Source: an uncultured Prevotellaceae bacterium
Lineage (GTDB): Bacteria > Bacteroidota > Bacteroidia > Bacteroidales > Bacteroidaceae
Assembly: GCA_949295905.1 (NCBI GenBank)
Contig: CASFNA010000022.1
Span: 1-64,000, forward strand
DNA: 64,000 bases
Reading direction: 5' to 3'
Shown here: piece by piece, positions 34,878 through 45,900 of the stretch
Numbering within the stretch: the first letter of the stretch is position 1
Layout: each line of letters starts with the position of its first letter
Program-made: the position numbers and the translations under genes
Notes under the pieces: model-generated
Database searches by the model: none
What the model was told of the DNA's origin: nothing
What the model saw: only the letters and a program-made list of their open reading frames with translations

Positions 34878-35405
34878 TTAGCGCAAAATGTTTATTTCCT
34901 TATATATTTCGTCAACCTCTTTGGTATGTTTTTCATTCATTTTATCATACATCCATCGTTCCGGGTTAATCGCGATGTAGTTGTTAATGAAGTCAAACAT
35001 GCGCCTGTTTTTTATTATTATATCATAATATGAGCGTTGCCACAGCCTCATGTCATAGTCTATCCATCCGCAGGTTTCCATCCATTTGTGATACAGACGG
35101 GATGTCACGGCTTTGAATTGCCGCATTATTTCAGGTATGCTGTGTTCTTTATCGTTGAACAAAATGGCATGTACATGGTTCGGCATTACGACATAGTTTA
35201 TCGCCTCAATACCCTTGAAGCGAACCTCTAGTTCGCAAATGCATCTTTCTATCATCTTTCCTGCACCGTTCAGACGCAGTTCCCCATCAGCTATTTGCCC
35301 GAAAAGCTCGCGTCTCCCCTCTGTTACCAGCGTTACGAAATAACACCCGGTAATGGTATAGTCATATCCTCTTAACCGCAGGTTCTTATGCTGTTTTAAT
35401 TCCAT
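34878..35405 (-). CDS. REP-associated tyrosine transposase (RAYT, Y1/HUH family)
   Basis: A 175-aa single-strand transposase-like protein related to IS200/IS605 TnpA. The start YDYTITGCYFVTLVTEGRRELFG, the HUH motif in NYVVMPNHVHAILF, and the tyrosine segment LWQRSYYDIIIKNRRMFDFINNYI are characteristic. RAYTs excise or copy hairpin-forming REP sequences, and family E hairpins lie next to it. I chose ATG 35405 because it follows AAAGGTG; a longer frame begins at 35429 and would overlap the SpmA-SpmB gene end. The AT-rich codon use is unlike its neighbours. Confidence 0.88.
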   Translation of the reverse strand: MELKQHKNLRLRGYDYTITGCYFVTLVTEGRRELFGQIADGELRLNGAGKMIERCICELEVRFKGIEAINYVVMPNHVHAILFNDKEHSIPEIMRQFKAVTSRLYHKWMETCGWIDYDMRLWQRSYYDIIIKNRRMFDFINNYIAINPERWMYDKMNEKHTKEVDEIYKEINILR

Positions 35406-35410
35406 CACCT

Positions 35411-36640
35411 TTAAAAAAACAGGTAGCATACGGCTATTGCCGCGATTACTCCGGCCAAGTCGGCCAGCAGTCCGCAGGCAACGGCGTGGCGCGTGTACCT
35501 TACGCCGATGCTGCCGAAGTAAACGGCGAGGATGTAGAAGGTGGTGTCGGTGGAGCCTTGGAAGATGCAGCTAAGGCGGCCTACGAACGAGTCGGCACCG
35601 TAGGTTGACATCGCGTCAACCATCATGCCGCGCGCGCCGCTGCCCGAGAGGGGTTTCATCAGCGCGGTAGGCAGCGCGCCTACGAACTCGGTGTCGCCGC
35701 CGCACAGCCCGACGAGCCACGCTATGCCGTCCACGATGGCGTCCATCGCGCCCGAAGCACGGAAAACGCCGATTCCAACGAGGATTGCAACGAGATAAGG
35801 TATTATGCGCACGGCGGTCGTGAAGCCGTCTTTCGCGCCTTCGATGAAGGTGTCGTACACGTTCACGCGCTTCCTCATGCCGGCCAGTATGAAGCCCACG
35901 ATGACGCACATCAGCATGATATTAGCCGCCGAAGTGCTCACCAGGTTCATCCGTTCCTTGTCCATCGAGCCGAAAAGCCACATGATTGCCGCCACGGCGA
36001 GGCTCATTCCGCCGAGCGTCAGCAGCATGGTGCGGTTCAGCAGGTTGATGCGCTGGTAGAGGCTGGTTACTATTACGCCGGCCAGCGTCGAGAAGAACGT
36101 GGCGATGAGTATGGGTATGAACACGTCAGTGGGCTGCGCCGCGCCGAGCTGCGCGCGGTATACGAGTATGGAGACGGGTATGATGGTAAGTCCCGACGTG
36201 TTCAGCACCAAGAACATTATCATCGGGTTGGTGGCCGTGTCCTTCTTCTTGTTCAGGCTTTGCAGCTGCTCCATGGCCTTTAGGCCGAGCGGCGTGGCGG
36301 CGTTGTCGAGTCCGAGCATGTTGGCCGCGATGTTCATGAAGATGGAGCCTGTTGCCGGGTGGCCCTTCGGTATGTCGGGAAACAGCTTGGTGAACACGGG
36401 GCTCAGCACCCTTGCCAAGGCGTTCACCACTCCCCCGCGCTCGCCTATTTTCATCACGCCGAGCCACAGCGAGAGCACGCCCGTCAGTCCGAGCGAAATC
36501 TCGAAGGCGGTCTTGGCCGACGAGAACGTCGAGTTCATCATGGCCGGAAACACCTCGGTGTCGCCCATGAACAGGAGCCTCGCCAGCGCGACGATGAACG
36601 CTATGAGGAAAAACGCTATCCAAATATAGTTCAATACCAT
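35411..36640 (-). CDS. Fused SpmA-SpmB-type nucleoside-recognition membrane protein
   Basis: A 409-aa inner-membrane protein made of two Gate (nucleoside recognition) domains. The SpmA-like half (about 1-200) has ALARVLSPVFTKLFPDIPKGHPATGSIFMNIAANMLGLDNAATP; the SpmB-like half (about 240-409) has DGFTTAVRIIPYLVAILVGIGVFRASGAMD and GARGMMVDAMSTYGADSF. In Bacillus these are separate sporulation proteins; in Bacteroidetes the fusion occurs without sporulation and its transport role is unknown. Start placed at 36640, 8 nt after a -7 box. Confidence 0.88.
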   Translation of the reverse strand: MVLNYIWIAFFLIAFIVALARLLFMGDTEVFPAMMNSTFSSAKTAFEISLGLTGVLSLWLGVMKIGERGGVVNALARVLSPVFTKLFPDIPKGHPATGSIFMNIAANMLGLDNAATPLGLKAMEQLQSLNKKKDTATNPMIMFLVLNTSGLTIIPVSILVYRAQLGAAQPTDVFIPILIATFFSTLAGVIVTSLYQRINLLNRTMLLTLGGMSLAVAAIMWLFGSMDKERMNLVSTSAANIMLMCVIVGFILAGMRKRVNVYDTFIEGAKDGFTTAVRIIPYLVAILVGIGVFRASGAMDAIVDGIAWLVGLCGGDTEFVGALPTALMKPLSGSGARGMMVDAMSTYGADSFVGRLSCIFQGSTDTTFYILAVYFGSIGVRYTRHAVACGLLADLAGVIAAIAVCYLFF

Positions 36641-36648
36641 ACAATTTG

Positions 36649-36679
36649 CAAAGATAGTGCAAGCCGAGCGAAATGCAAA
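36649..36679 (-). promoter_or_regulatory. Promoter of the SpmA-SpmB gene, within a dispersed 70-bp segment
   Basis: On the minus strand: -33 TTTG (36676-36679), 19-nt spacer, -7 TATCTTTG (36649-36656). The segment 36647-36716 is closely related to 54350-54419, which carries the S41 protease promoter. Confidence 0.7.
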
Positions 36680-36765
36680 ATAAAAGCGAGTGAAACGAGT
36701 TTTTATTTTCATTTCCGAGGCGCAGCCTGTCTTATCCGGAGCCAGTGCAAGCCGGGCGAAATGCA

Positions 36766-36853
36766 AAAGGCCGCCTTCCGCGTTGCAAAAGGCCGTCTTT
36801 GGCAAGATGAAAGGCCGTCTTTCGCGCTGCGAAAGACGGCCTTTTGCAAAACA
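36766..36853. repeat. Family A four-unit 22-bp repeat (A8)
   Basis: Units start at 36766, 36788, 36810 and 36832. Units 3 and 4 form a perfect 16-bp stem (AAAGGCCGTCTTTCGC and complement). The block lies between the divergent SpmA-SpmB and metH genes. The rest of this 303-bp gap holds the two promoter regions (metH -7 TATCTTTG at 36908-36915) and no riboswitch that I can see. Confidence 0.8.
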
Positions 36854-36943
36854 AACTATTTTCGCCTGTTTTTCAACAGACTGTTAGACTTGTCGCGCTT
36901 TTTATATTATCTTTGCACTTCACAAACTGATAACACTTACAAA

Positions 36944-39900
36944 ATGGACAATACGTCAAGCCACAAGGAAACCATCACACACAAAAACATAACCGACGCG
37001 CTGGCCAAAGGCCGCATTCTGATACTCGACGGAGCCATGGGCACCATGCTGCAACGCCTCGGCCTGGGCGAAGACGACTTCCGCTGGGGCGCGCTCCGGC
37101 GGCACGGGCGCGAGCTGAAAGGCGACAACGAGTGCCTTAACCTTACCCGGCCCGATGCCATAAGGCAAATACACGAGCAGTACATAGCCGCCGGGGCTGA
37201 CATAATAGAGACCAACACGTTCGGCGCAAACAGCGTGGCGCAGGCCGAGTACGGCCTTGGCGGCATGGCCGCAGCCATGGCCCGTGAGGGCGCGCGGCTC
37301 GCCCGCGAGGCGGCCGACGAGGCCTTTCGCCGCACGGGGCGGCAGGTGTTCGTGGCCGGAAGCATAGGGCCTACGTCGAAGTCGCTCTCGCTTTCGCCCG
37401 TCATTGACGACCCCGCGGCGCGCGCCGTGTCGTTCGACGAGATGGCCGAGGCTTACTCCGGGCAAATCAGAGGTCTCATAGAGGGCGGCGCAGACGTGCT
37501 TCTCTTGGAGACATGCTTCGACGCGCTCAACGCCAAAGCCGCCATTTACGCCCTCGAACGCCTGCTTGACGACAAGGATTTCATGTCGAATAAAAGCGTC
37601 GCCGGCAGGCTTACGCCCGACGGACGCTTCCCCCTTATCATATCGACCACGGTGAGCGACCGCAGCGGACGCACCCTTACGGGGCAGACCTTGGAGGCTT
37701 TCTATACGTCGGTAAGCCACTATCCGCTCGCCGCCTTCGGCCTTAACTGCTCGTTGGGAGCCGACGAGATGCGTCCGCTTGTCAAGGAGGTGGCGGCCTT
37801 CGCGCACTGCCCCGTCAGCTGCCATCCCAACGCCGGACTGCCCGACGGCCTCGGCAACTACGCCGAAACGCCGGAGGAAATGGCCGAGGCCATGGCACGC
37901 ATGGCCGCCGACGGCCTGCTCAACATAGCCGGTGGATGCTGCGGCACGACGCCGGAGCACATCCGCGCCATTGCCGAAGCCGTACGTCCGCTTGCCGCAA
38001 GGTCGCTGCCGGCGGCGCAGGCGGAGGGCTACGGGCTGGCTCCGCTTGCCGTCAGCGGACTGGAGACGGCGCACATCGACCTCAAGACGCGCAACTTCAC
38101 CAACGTGGGCGAGCGCACCAACGTGGCCGGTTCGCGCAAGTTCGCCCGGCTCATTGCCGCAGGCGACTACGCCGAGGGCCTGCGCATAGCCGCCGGACAA
38201 ATCGAGGGCGGCGCCGACATCATAGACATCAACATGGACGACGCCATGCTCGACAGCGACAAGGAGATGCAGGCCTTCGTCCGACACATATCCAACGACC
38301 CCGCCGTGGCGCGCGCCGCACTGATGATTGACTCGTCCCACTGGGACACAATCTTGGCCGGACTGAAGAACGCACAGGGCAAGTCTATCGTCAACTCCAT
38401 CAGCCTGAAGGAGGGCGAGGCCGCCTTCATAGCCAAGGCCAAGGAGATACGCCGCCTCGGCGCGGCAATGGTGGTAATGGCGTTCGACGAGAAGGGGCAG
38501 GCCACTACGTACGAAAGGAAAATCGAAATATGCTCGCGCGCGTACCGTTTGCTTACCAGGCAGGCCGGCATACAGCCGCACGACATCATCTTCGATGTCA
38601 ACGTGCTGGCCATAGGAACGGGCATCCGCGAGCACGCCCGGTACGCCGTAGACTTCATAAAGGCCGTCAGCTGGATTAAGGGCAACCTGCCCGGGGCGCT
38701 CACTTCGGGCGGAGTCTCCAACCTGTCGTTCGCCTTCCGCGGCAACAACGCCGTGCGCGAGGCCATGCACTCGGCCTTCCTCTACCATGCAATAAGGGCC
38801 GGACTTGACATGGCCATAGTCAACCCCTCGATGCTCCAGATATATGACGGCATACGGCCCGACCTGCTTCGCTGCGTCGAGGACGTGATTTTCGACACCG
38901 ACGAGGGCGCAACCGAGCGGCTCATAGCCAAGGCCGCCGAGATAGCGGAGGCCAAGGCGCAGGCGGCGGACGCCCAAACGGACGGCGGAAAGCCTGCTCC
39001 CGCCGCCCCGACAACGCCCGAAGAGCGGCTGACCGAGGCTCTTGTCAAGGGCAGGACGGACACGCTCGAAGAAGACCTGACGGCCTGCATGGCCGCGTAT
39101 GGCCGCGCCGTAAGCATAATAGAAGGGCCGCTGATGGACGGGATGAAGCGCGTAGGCCGCCTCTTCGGCGACGGACGGATGTTCCTGCCGCAGGTGGTTA
39201 AGTCGGCAAAGGTAATGAAGCAGGCCGTAGACATACTCCAGCCGTACATGGCCGACGCGCCCGGCGGAGACGGAACCGCCGCCAAACCGAAGGTGGTGAT
39301 AGCCACGGTGAAGGGCGACGTGCACGACATAGGCAAGAACATAACGGCCATCGTCTTGGGCTGCAACGGCTTCGCGGTGACCGACCTCGGCGTGATGGTG
39401 GGCAAGGAGGCCATCATCGACACCGCCATACGTGAACAGGCGGACATCATAGCGGCCAGCGGACTAATCACGCCGTCGCTCTACCAGATGGAGGAACTGT
39501 GCCGAGAGCTGGCCGCGAGGGGCTTGCACATACCCCTGTTCATAGGCGGAGCCACCACGTCGGCACTGCACACGGCTGTAAAGCTGGCTCCGCTGTACGC
39601 CCATGTGTACCATGGCGCGGACGCGTCGGCCACCGCCGTCATGGCGAAACGCTACATGGCTGACCGCGACGGCTTCGAACGCGAGGAGCACGAGGCGCAG
39701 CAACGCCTGCGCACCCTTTACGAGGAAGGAGGCCGAAAGGCTGACACAGCAAGCCGGGAGGCGACCGAAAGCGGGGCCGCAGGCCACGTCTTCGCCCCCG
39801 AAAGATACCTGCAAGGCGTAACATTGAAGGACGTTGAGGCCGCCGAAGTGCCCATTGAGGCCGTCATGCCGTACTTCGACTGGCGCATGTTACTGTCGTT

Positions 39901-40657
39901 CTGGGACATAAAGGCAGGCAAGACCGACGCAAGCGAGCCTGCCGTGGCCGCCCTGAAGCGCGACGCCGAGACGCTAATCAGCCGCCTATCGAAGAGCAAC
40001 GGATGCCGCATCGTGGCGGCGTTGCAGTGGTATGACGCTTATTCCGACGGCGACGCAATCACAATCAACACCGGACAGCATCGCGTGTCGTTGCCCATGA
40101 TGCGCCAGGAGAGGCCGTCGAAACTGGCAGACGGGCGCGAGGCACGCCTTGCATTGGCTGACTTTGTGCCGCCAGCAGACTACGGTTTCACCTCTCCGGC
40201 AGGCTTCTTCGCCATAAGCGTTGACCGGGTGGAGGGCGCGGAACGGCAAGCCGTAGCGGCCGGGGCCGACTATGACGCGCTGCTTGGGCAGAGCGTGATG
40301 AACACCTTGGCCGAAGCGGCGTCGGCATGGCTCGACGGAAGGATAAGGGCTGACAACGGCCTGGCCGACGGATGGCGGCTCGTGAAGCCTGCGGCGGGCT
40401 ACGCCAGCTGTCCCGACCACACGCTGAAGCGCGACATACTGCGGCTAATCCCCTGCGCCGACAGGCTCGGAATAACCCTGACCGACAGCTGCGCCATGCG
40501 CCCCGAGGCGTCAATATGCGGCATGGCGTTCGTCCACAAGGACGCCGCTTACCCAGACATACGCCGCGTGCCGCGCCATGCCGTTGACGGCTACGCCGCG
40601 CGCCGTGGCATGACCGGCGAGGAGGCGCGCCGCTTCCTGGGGCACCTGCTCGAATAA
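36944..40657 (+). CDS. metH: Cobalamin-dependent methionine synthase
   Basis: A 1237-aa cytoplasmic enzyme transferring the methyl group of 5-methyltetrahydrofolate to homocysteine through B12. Domains in order: homocysteine-binding barrel (about 20-340; zinc ligands in [13 protein letters not shown]), pterin-binding domain (about 370-660; [17 protein letters not shown]), B12 cap and Rossmann domains (about 690-930; [12 protein letters not shown] with the cobalt-ligand His), and reactivation AdoMet domain (about 960-1237; [18 protein letters not shown]). An Ala/Pro-rich linker ([16 protein letters not shown]) separates pterin and B12 parts. metF follows 22 bp later. Confidence 0.97.
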   Translation: MDNTSSHKETITHKNITDALAKGRILILDGAMGTMLQRLGLGEDDFRWGALRRHGRELKGDNECLNLTRPDAIRQIHEQYIAAGADIIETNTFGANSVAQAEYGLGGMAAAMAREGARLAREAADEAFRRTGRQVFVAGSIGPTSKSLSLSPVIDDPAARAVSFDEMAEAYSGQIRGLIEGGADVLLLETCFDALNAKAAIYALERLLDDKDFMSNKSVAGRLTPDGRFPLIISTTVSDRSGRTLTGQTLEAFYTSVSHYPLAAFGLNCSLGADEMRPLVKEVAAFAHCPVSCHPNAGLPDGLGNYAETPEEMAEAMARMAADGLLNIAGGCCGTTPEHIRAIAEAVRPLAARSLPAAQAEGYGLAPLAVSGLETAHIDLKTRNFTNVGERTNVAGSRKFARLIAAGDYAEGLRIAAGQIEGGADIIDINMDDAMLDSDKEMQAFVRHISNDPAVARAALMIDSSHWDTILAGLKNAQGKSIVNSISLKEGEAAFIAKAKEIRRLGAAMVVMAFDEKGQATTYERKIEICSRAYRLLTRQAGIQPHDIIFDVNVLAIGTGIREHARYAVDFIKAVSWIKGNLPGALTSGGVSNLSFAFRGNNAVREAMHSAFLYHAIRAGLDMAIVNPSMLQIYDGIRPDLLRCVEDVIFDTDEGATERLIAKAAEIAEAKAQAADAQTDGGKPAPAAPTTPEERLTEALVKGRTDTLEEDLTACMAAYGRAVSIIEGPLMDGMKRVGRLFGDGRMFLPQVVKSAKVMKQAVDILQPYMADAPGGDGTAAKPKVVIATVKGDVHDIGKNITAIVLGCNGFAVTDLGVMVGKEAIIDTAIREQADIIAASGLITPSLYQMEELCRELAARGLHIPLFIGGATTSALHTAVKLAPLYAHVYHGADASATAVMAKRYMADRDGFEREEHEAQQRLRTLYEEGGRKADTASREATESGAAGHVFAPERYLQGVTLKDVEAAEVPIEAVMPYFDWRMLLSFWDIKAGKTDASEPAVAALKRDAETLISRLSKSNGCRIVAALQWYDAYSDGDAITINTGQHRVSLPMMRQERPSKLADGREARLALADFVPPADYGFTSPAGFFAISVDRVEGAERQAVAAGADYDALLGQSVMNTLAEAASAWLDGRIRADNGLADGWRLVKPAAGYASCPDHTLKRDILRLIPCADRLGITLTDSCAMRPEASICGMAFVHKDAAYPDIRRVPRHAVDGYAARRGMTGEEARRFLGHLLE

Positions 40658-40679
40658 TAACATAAAACCCATTATCCGA

Positions 40680-41594
40680 ATGAAAATCAGCGAAATACTT
40701 GCCAAGGGCGGACAGGCCTTCCCCTCGCTCGAGATTGTGCCGCCGCTGAAAGGTCTTACCAAGGCGGAGCTAATCGAGTCAATCCGCCCTTTCATGGAGT
40801 TCAGTCCGAAATACATCAACGTTACCTGCCACCGTGACGAATACGAGTACCGCCAGCAGGCGGACGGCACGTACTCGCGCCACCTCGTGCGCAACCGCAT
40901 CAGCGAAGTGGCGGTGTGCGGAGCCATAATGTCGGAGTATGACATAGAGACCGTGCCCCACATAATCTGCGGCGGAGCGTCGGCCGAAGAAATCGACAGC
41001 GAGCTGCACAACCTGCGCTTCATGGGCATAAGCAACGTCATGGCGCTGCGCGGCGACTCGATAGTGGGCGAAAAGAGGTTCACCCCCGTGCCCGGCGGCT
41101 ACCGCTACGCCGGCGAGCTGGTGGCGGCAATCAGGCGGTTCGGCGACACCTTCTCCATAGGCGTGGGCGGCTATCCTGAAAAGCACTTCGAGGCTCCGAA
41201 CATCGATACCGACATTGCCAATCTGAAGAGAAAGGTGGACGCAGGGGCCGACTACGTAATAACGCAGATGTTCTTCGACAACAACGTATACTACAACTTC
41301 GTCAGCCGATGCCGCGCCGCAGGCATAACCGTGCCCATAATACCGGGACTGAAGCCGCTATCCACCGCCAGGCAGCTGACAATGCTGCCCGAAGCCTTCT
41401 CGCTCGACATTCCCCTTGAACTGACCGAGGCCATGCTCCGCGCAGGCGACGACAAGGAGAAGGCCTACCGCACGGGCACGGAATGGTGCACCATGCAGTG
41501 CAAGGACCTGCTTGCACACGGCGTGCCGGTGGTTCACTTCTACACCATGGGGCGCGCACGCAACATAGTCGAGATACTGAAAAAATGCTTCTGA
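40680..41594 (+). CDS. metF: 5,10-methylenetetrahydrofolate reductase
   Basis: A 304-aa FAD-dependent enzyme making the methyl donor used by MetH. The barrel motifs are FSLEIVPP-like PSLEIVPPLKGL, YINVTCHRDEY, VPHIICGGASAEEI, NVMALRGDS, VGGYPEKH and DAGADYVITQMFFDN. It forms a two-gene unit with metH. After its stop come the A9 repeat and then the trailer end of the CRISPR array. Confidence 0.96.
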   Translation: MKISEILAKGGQAFPSLEIVPPLKGLTKAELIESIRPFMEFSPKYINVTCHRDEYEYRQQADGTYSRHLVRNRISEVAVCGAIMSEYDIETVPHIICGGASAEEIDSELHNLRFMGISNVMALRGDSIVGEKRFTPVPGGYRYAGELVAAIRRFGDTFSIGVGGYPEKHFEAPNIDTDIANLKRKVDAGADYVITQMFFDNNVYYNFVSRCRAAGITVPIIPGLKPLSTARQLTMLPEAFSLDIPLELTEAMLRAGDDKEKAYRTGTEWCTMQCKDLLAHGVPVVHFYTMGRARNIVEILKKCF

Positions 41595-41623
41595 CGCTAC
41601 GGCTGCTGAAGCAGCCCACAGCA

Positions 41624-41711
41624 AAAGACGGCCTTTCGCCCGGCAAAAGGCCACATATCACCGTCCAAAAGGCGGCCTTTCACATTGCGAAAGGCCGCCT
41701 TTTGCATTTAC
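41624..41711. repeat. Family A four-unit 22-bp repeat (A9)
   Basis: Units start at 41624, 41646, 41668 and 41690. Units 3 and 4 pair over 15 bp (AAAAGGCGGCCTTTC / GAAAGGCCGCCTTTT), giving a terminator-like hairpin for metH-metF. Distinct from the CRISPR repeats that begin 115 bp later. Confidence 0.8.
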
Positions 41712-41825
41712 ACCCGTAACCTGCCTGTTTGCAGGCGGTTGGCACCGGCCGCCTGAATGACTTTGTTACGACACATCCCTTGCTCCTAACCCACACGGAA
41801 ACGCATTCCAAACCACAAAACGCAT

Positions 41826-42918
41826 GTTGCCTTAACCTTACAAACTAAAGGCTTTTGCAACTTACAAACTGCAAACCCTTTAAGGTAAAGTGTTGTTTTT
41901 ACCTTTACAAACTAAAGGCTTTTACAACCATACCGTATATCATACTCATCTAACACAAGTTGTTTTTACCTTACAAACTAAAGGCTTTTACAACCATAGA
42001 CTTGGACGTTGACGACGATTCCCAGTTGTTTTTACCTTACAAACTAAAGGCTTTTACAACAGCTCGCATGGTTGGTACTATCAACACACTGTTGTTTTTA
42101 CCTTACAAACTAAAGGCTTTTACAACTGGAAAAGAAATCACTAAAAGTTTTCATCAGTTGTTTTTACCTTACAAACTAAAGGCTTTTACAACTGTTTATA
42201 CATTGATTTACGCAAAAGTGCAGTTGTTTTTACCTTACAAACTAAAGGCTTTTACAACTTTCCAATGTCATAGGAAACCATCCATTGGGTTGTTTTTACC
42301 TTACAAACTAAAGGCTTTTACAACCGTCATGGAAAATGATTTGAGGTGTGAATAGTTGTTTTTACCTTACAAACTAAAGGCTTTTACAACTTAGCTTCCA
42401 TGGTGTCATTTTGCATATATGTTGTTTTTACCTTACAAACTAAAGGCTTTTACAACTCCAGCCTCAGCGGTGCGGAGATCGATAATGTTGTTTTTACCTT
42501 ACAAACTAAAGGCTTTTACAACTGGAGGATGGTGTACTGTCTACCGAAGAGGGTTGTTTTTACCTTACAAACTAAAGGCTTTTACAACACGAGGTACGAG
42601 GTATAGCGCACATCAACGGTTGTTTTTACCTTACAAACTAAAGGCTTTTACAACCGAAGATATCGCATCAACTGATCCCGCTCAGTTGTTTTTACCTTAC
42701 AAACTAAAGGCTTTTACAACTCAGTGGGAATATAAAGCTCTAAACAAGAAGTTGTTTTTACCTTACAAACTAAAGGCTTTTACAACCACATCTCCCAACC
42801 GATGACGCGGCTTGCGGTTGTTTTTACCTTACAAACTAAAGGCTTTTACAACCAAATTTCTTCTAGGACGTTATCCGCTTAAGTTGTTTTTACCTTACAA
42901 ACTAAAGGCTTTTACAAC
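41826..42918 (-). CRISPR. Type VI-B CRISPR array, 17 repeats and 16 spacers
   Basis: Repeats are 36 bp and spacers 30 bp throughout. On the minus strand the repeat begins GTTGTAAAAGCCTTTAG and ends GTAAGGTAAAAACAAC. Fifteen copies (starts 41959, 42025, 42091 ... 42883, every 66 bp) are identical. The copy at 41892-41928 has one extra base and that at 41826-41861 has several changes, so the trailer is at the low-coordinate end. The pairing blocks GCCTT/AAGG and the GTTG...ACAAC ends match Cas13b direct repeats as I remember them, and with the trailer position indicate minus-strand transcription, the same as cas13b. The leader-proximal repeat is 14 bp from the cas13b stop. Open frames across the array are repeat translations, not genes. 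Confidence 0.97.
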
Positions 42919-42932
42919 CTTTTGTTCGTAAG

Positions 42933-45900
42933 TTATTTTTTATCAACTGATTTTTTCATATAGCATTCCATTTTATTTGCCAGTTCGTCAAAATGTTTAT
43001 ATATCTCCTCCGCAAAGAACGGGCCGTTAAATCTTCCGCCGTTTATTTCGTTATAAACAAACTTCACGCATACCTTTTTATATTGGCTGTGCATGAACAT
43101 GTTGCGTGCCCAAATGAAGAAAGAAAGTTCATCTGAAGTGAATACATGATTGGCATCATTGTACGGGGTGACAATATCTTCATTGAAACTGAAATGAGTC
43201 TCGTCCCCTTTAAGTTCCAGACTTAACATTCCTACAATCCGTTCCTCTATGCTGCGGCAACGCTCCACCATCTTTATACGGCACTTTTCGAAGATTTCTT
43301 CTTCCTTCAAGTAATCTGAATAAGCTACTTTTACGGCTTGAGAATGCACCTTATGCACAGCATTTACAAAGCTCATGAACTTGCCGTCGATGGCAAGCCT
43401 GCAAACCTTTCCATAGTCCTTGATTTTCACGTTGTCGGCCTCAACCGTGATGTTTTCAGACTTTTTGGTGAATCTGACGGGAGTGTCGAACAGCCCGTTT
43501 AGCCGGTCAAGGCCGACATTCAACGACGCATTGTCAGGCCACACGGAAGACAATATCCTCTTGGCCATAAGCATCAGCAGCACGTCCTGCACCTGGTAAA
43601 GGCGTATGGCGGCCTCGTTGTCGCATACGGCTTTGTACTTTTTACGCTCCATGTGCTCTTCCTTGCTTACAGGTTCGTTGGCCTTGCTTACGGGAATCCT
43701 CGCCGGTTTCAACCGCCGGAGGGCGTCTTTCCGCTCGTCAAGGGAAAGGTATTTGCCCTTCTCCAGGTAGTCGTAGCGGCGCGGCTGGCTGTAGAAGTCC
43801 TGGTAACCGCCTTGCTTTTCTTCCTCGTAAAACTTCATTATAAGGTAAGCCGCGTTAATCCTCAGCTGCTTGTCTGTCCCTTTCTCGACTATAAAACCAC
43901 GCAAATTCGACCGCTTCAGGCAAGCAACTATCGCGTCGGTGAATATTCCGCGCGGCAGGAATACGGGCTTGCCATTCCCTGCCTCGCCGCCTTCAGGCTC
44001 ATCCCTCTGCAAGTCGCGCAGCGGATGGCACGGCGTGTTGAGCTTGCCCCGGCACACTTTCGCCTTCACACCTTCAAAATATTTTTTCCTCGCTTTAAGG
44101 TAAGCCACGTAGAAGTCTTGCAGCGTAGCGTAGCCGTCGGCGTCGAGTTCGCACAAGAACGGGTGCCGGTGGCCGCCCGCAGTAAGGCCCGCCCGGCTGA
44201 ATATGCCGGCAAGACTGCCGCGCCTGAAGAACGCCAGGGCGGACTGCAAGGCTTGGAAGTTGGCTCCGGTTATCTTGTCACTGCCCTTACCGGCCGGTTG
44301 CAGCCACATCATGTCGTGTGCAAGCGTGTCCGCCATCCTGCCCGCCTTCAGGGAAAGGTGCGCCTTCTTGCCGTATGCCACGTTGCCTTTCAGCCTGTCA
44401 ACCTCGGCCAGCTTCGTTTCCGTCCATATCAGGGCTTTGTCTATACGGCGCAGCAGCAGCGTCTCCTTGCCGTCCTTCCGCCCTGCATCCTTCGGCCGGT
44501 CATTCTTCATGCAATTCTTGATTATGTCCTCGACGCTGTCATTTGGGCACCGTTTTTTTAACTTCTCGTCTTCACGCAGGTAGGCGTAAAAGAGCATGGC
44601 GGGCAGCTCGTATATGCTCAACCAGCAGTCGGGCTCGGGGCATTTAGCGCCCTTTTCGTTGATTACGGGCAGGCCGTCGCCGCCGTCGCCACCTATTTTT
44701 ATACCTATGTTATTGTTGTTGATGATGAAATGAGGCGTCGCCCTCAATATGTGCGGCTCGAACCCGTCGGGCAGCATGTAGCCCGGCTCGTTGGCGTCTT
44801 TCACCTTCACGAAGTTTTTTGCTGCAATATCGTCGGACGAAATGTCGCCAGCCGACCTGCAAAAACCGCACAGGCGCGAGGTAAGATAGCGTTCCTTTTC
44901 GCTTCCGTCGATAAGCTTCTTCGTGTAGCCTTTGTACACATAGTTGCCGAGATACGTGTAAAAGCGCAGGTTCTTGAACTCATCCATCCGCGACAGGCTC
45001 TCCAATGCAAGCTGCTCGAACCTGCTCTGGTAGCGCACGCGAGACCTTATGTCGGAGTCTTCCGCCTCGAGATACTTGCAGACATAATCGAGCGGAAGCG
45101 TATCGTAAAGCTCTTTCGGAATCCTTGCAAGCTCGTTCAGAATGTCGAGACCGAGCGAATACTCGTCCTGCTTGTCGCTTTTCAGCCTGTCAACGGGCTT
45201 TATGTTTGAGTATGCAAGGAATGTTTCCAGCGTCAGCTGGTAATGCTTCTGGTCGCTGCGCTTGAAGCCGCGCAGCTGCTTCAGGAACAGATAGCCGTAC
45301 TTGCGGTTGAGGAACAGCGCCGCGACAAAGGCCACACCCATGTCAGTCAGCTGCTTCCCGTCATGCAGGCTGTAATGGAAACCGTCCTGCACGGTCTTTC
45401 TCACAACCTTCTTTTTTTCCATTTTATACATGCGCAGATGCTCAACGTCACGCTCGTCGGCACCGAAACGCTGTTTCGCCAGGTTTACCGCACTGCTATA
45501 TATATGGTCAATCGCGGACAGCATCCTGTACTTTTCGCGCCTGCCCTTCGGCAGGAAGTCTATCTCTTCATCGTATTTCAACAGCGAATGATACTTGTGC
45601 GTATAACGGTTGCGCAGGTGTTCCACGTATACGGCAAACGCCTTGATTACCGCCTTGTAGAAATCCACCTTGTCGTTCAAGCTTATTCCGCCTTTGTCAA
45701 AACCGAAAAGGCCCGTCAACGCCTTTATCCACGGGAAGTAAAACTCGACCATGTTCTCAATGTTCGGCGATGACTCGCATTTTCCGAACAGCACATCAAC
45801 GGCCTGACCAACATTTTCCTGCTTTGATTCAGACTTCTTCCCGCCTTTGTCTTCACCGCTACATTCTTTTAATTCAACTTTCATCTTCCCTGCCATCAGC

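Noticed and set aside
36641-36943. Cobalamin or SAM riboswitch before metH
   Set aside because: The gap consists of promoter regions and repeat A8; after the metH -7 box only about 28 nt remain.
41960-42805. Open reading frames of 60-130 codons across 41960-42805 with repeated peptides
   Set aside because: They are translations of the CRISPR repeats (period 66 bp, divisible by three) and have no gene features.
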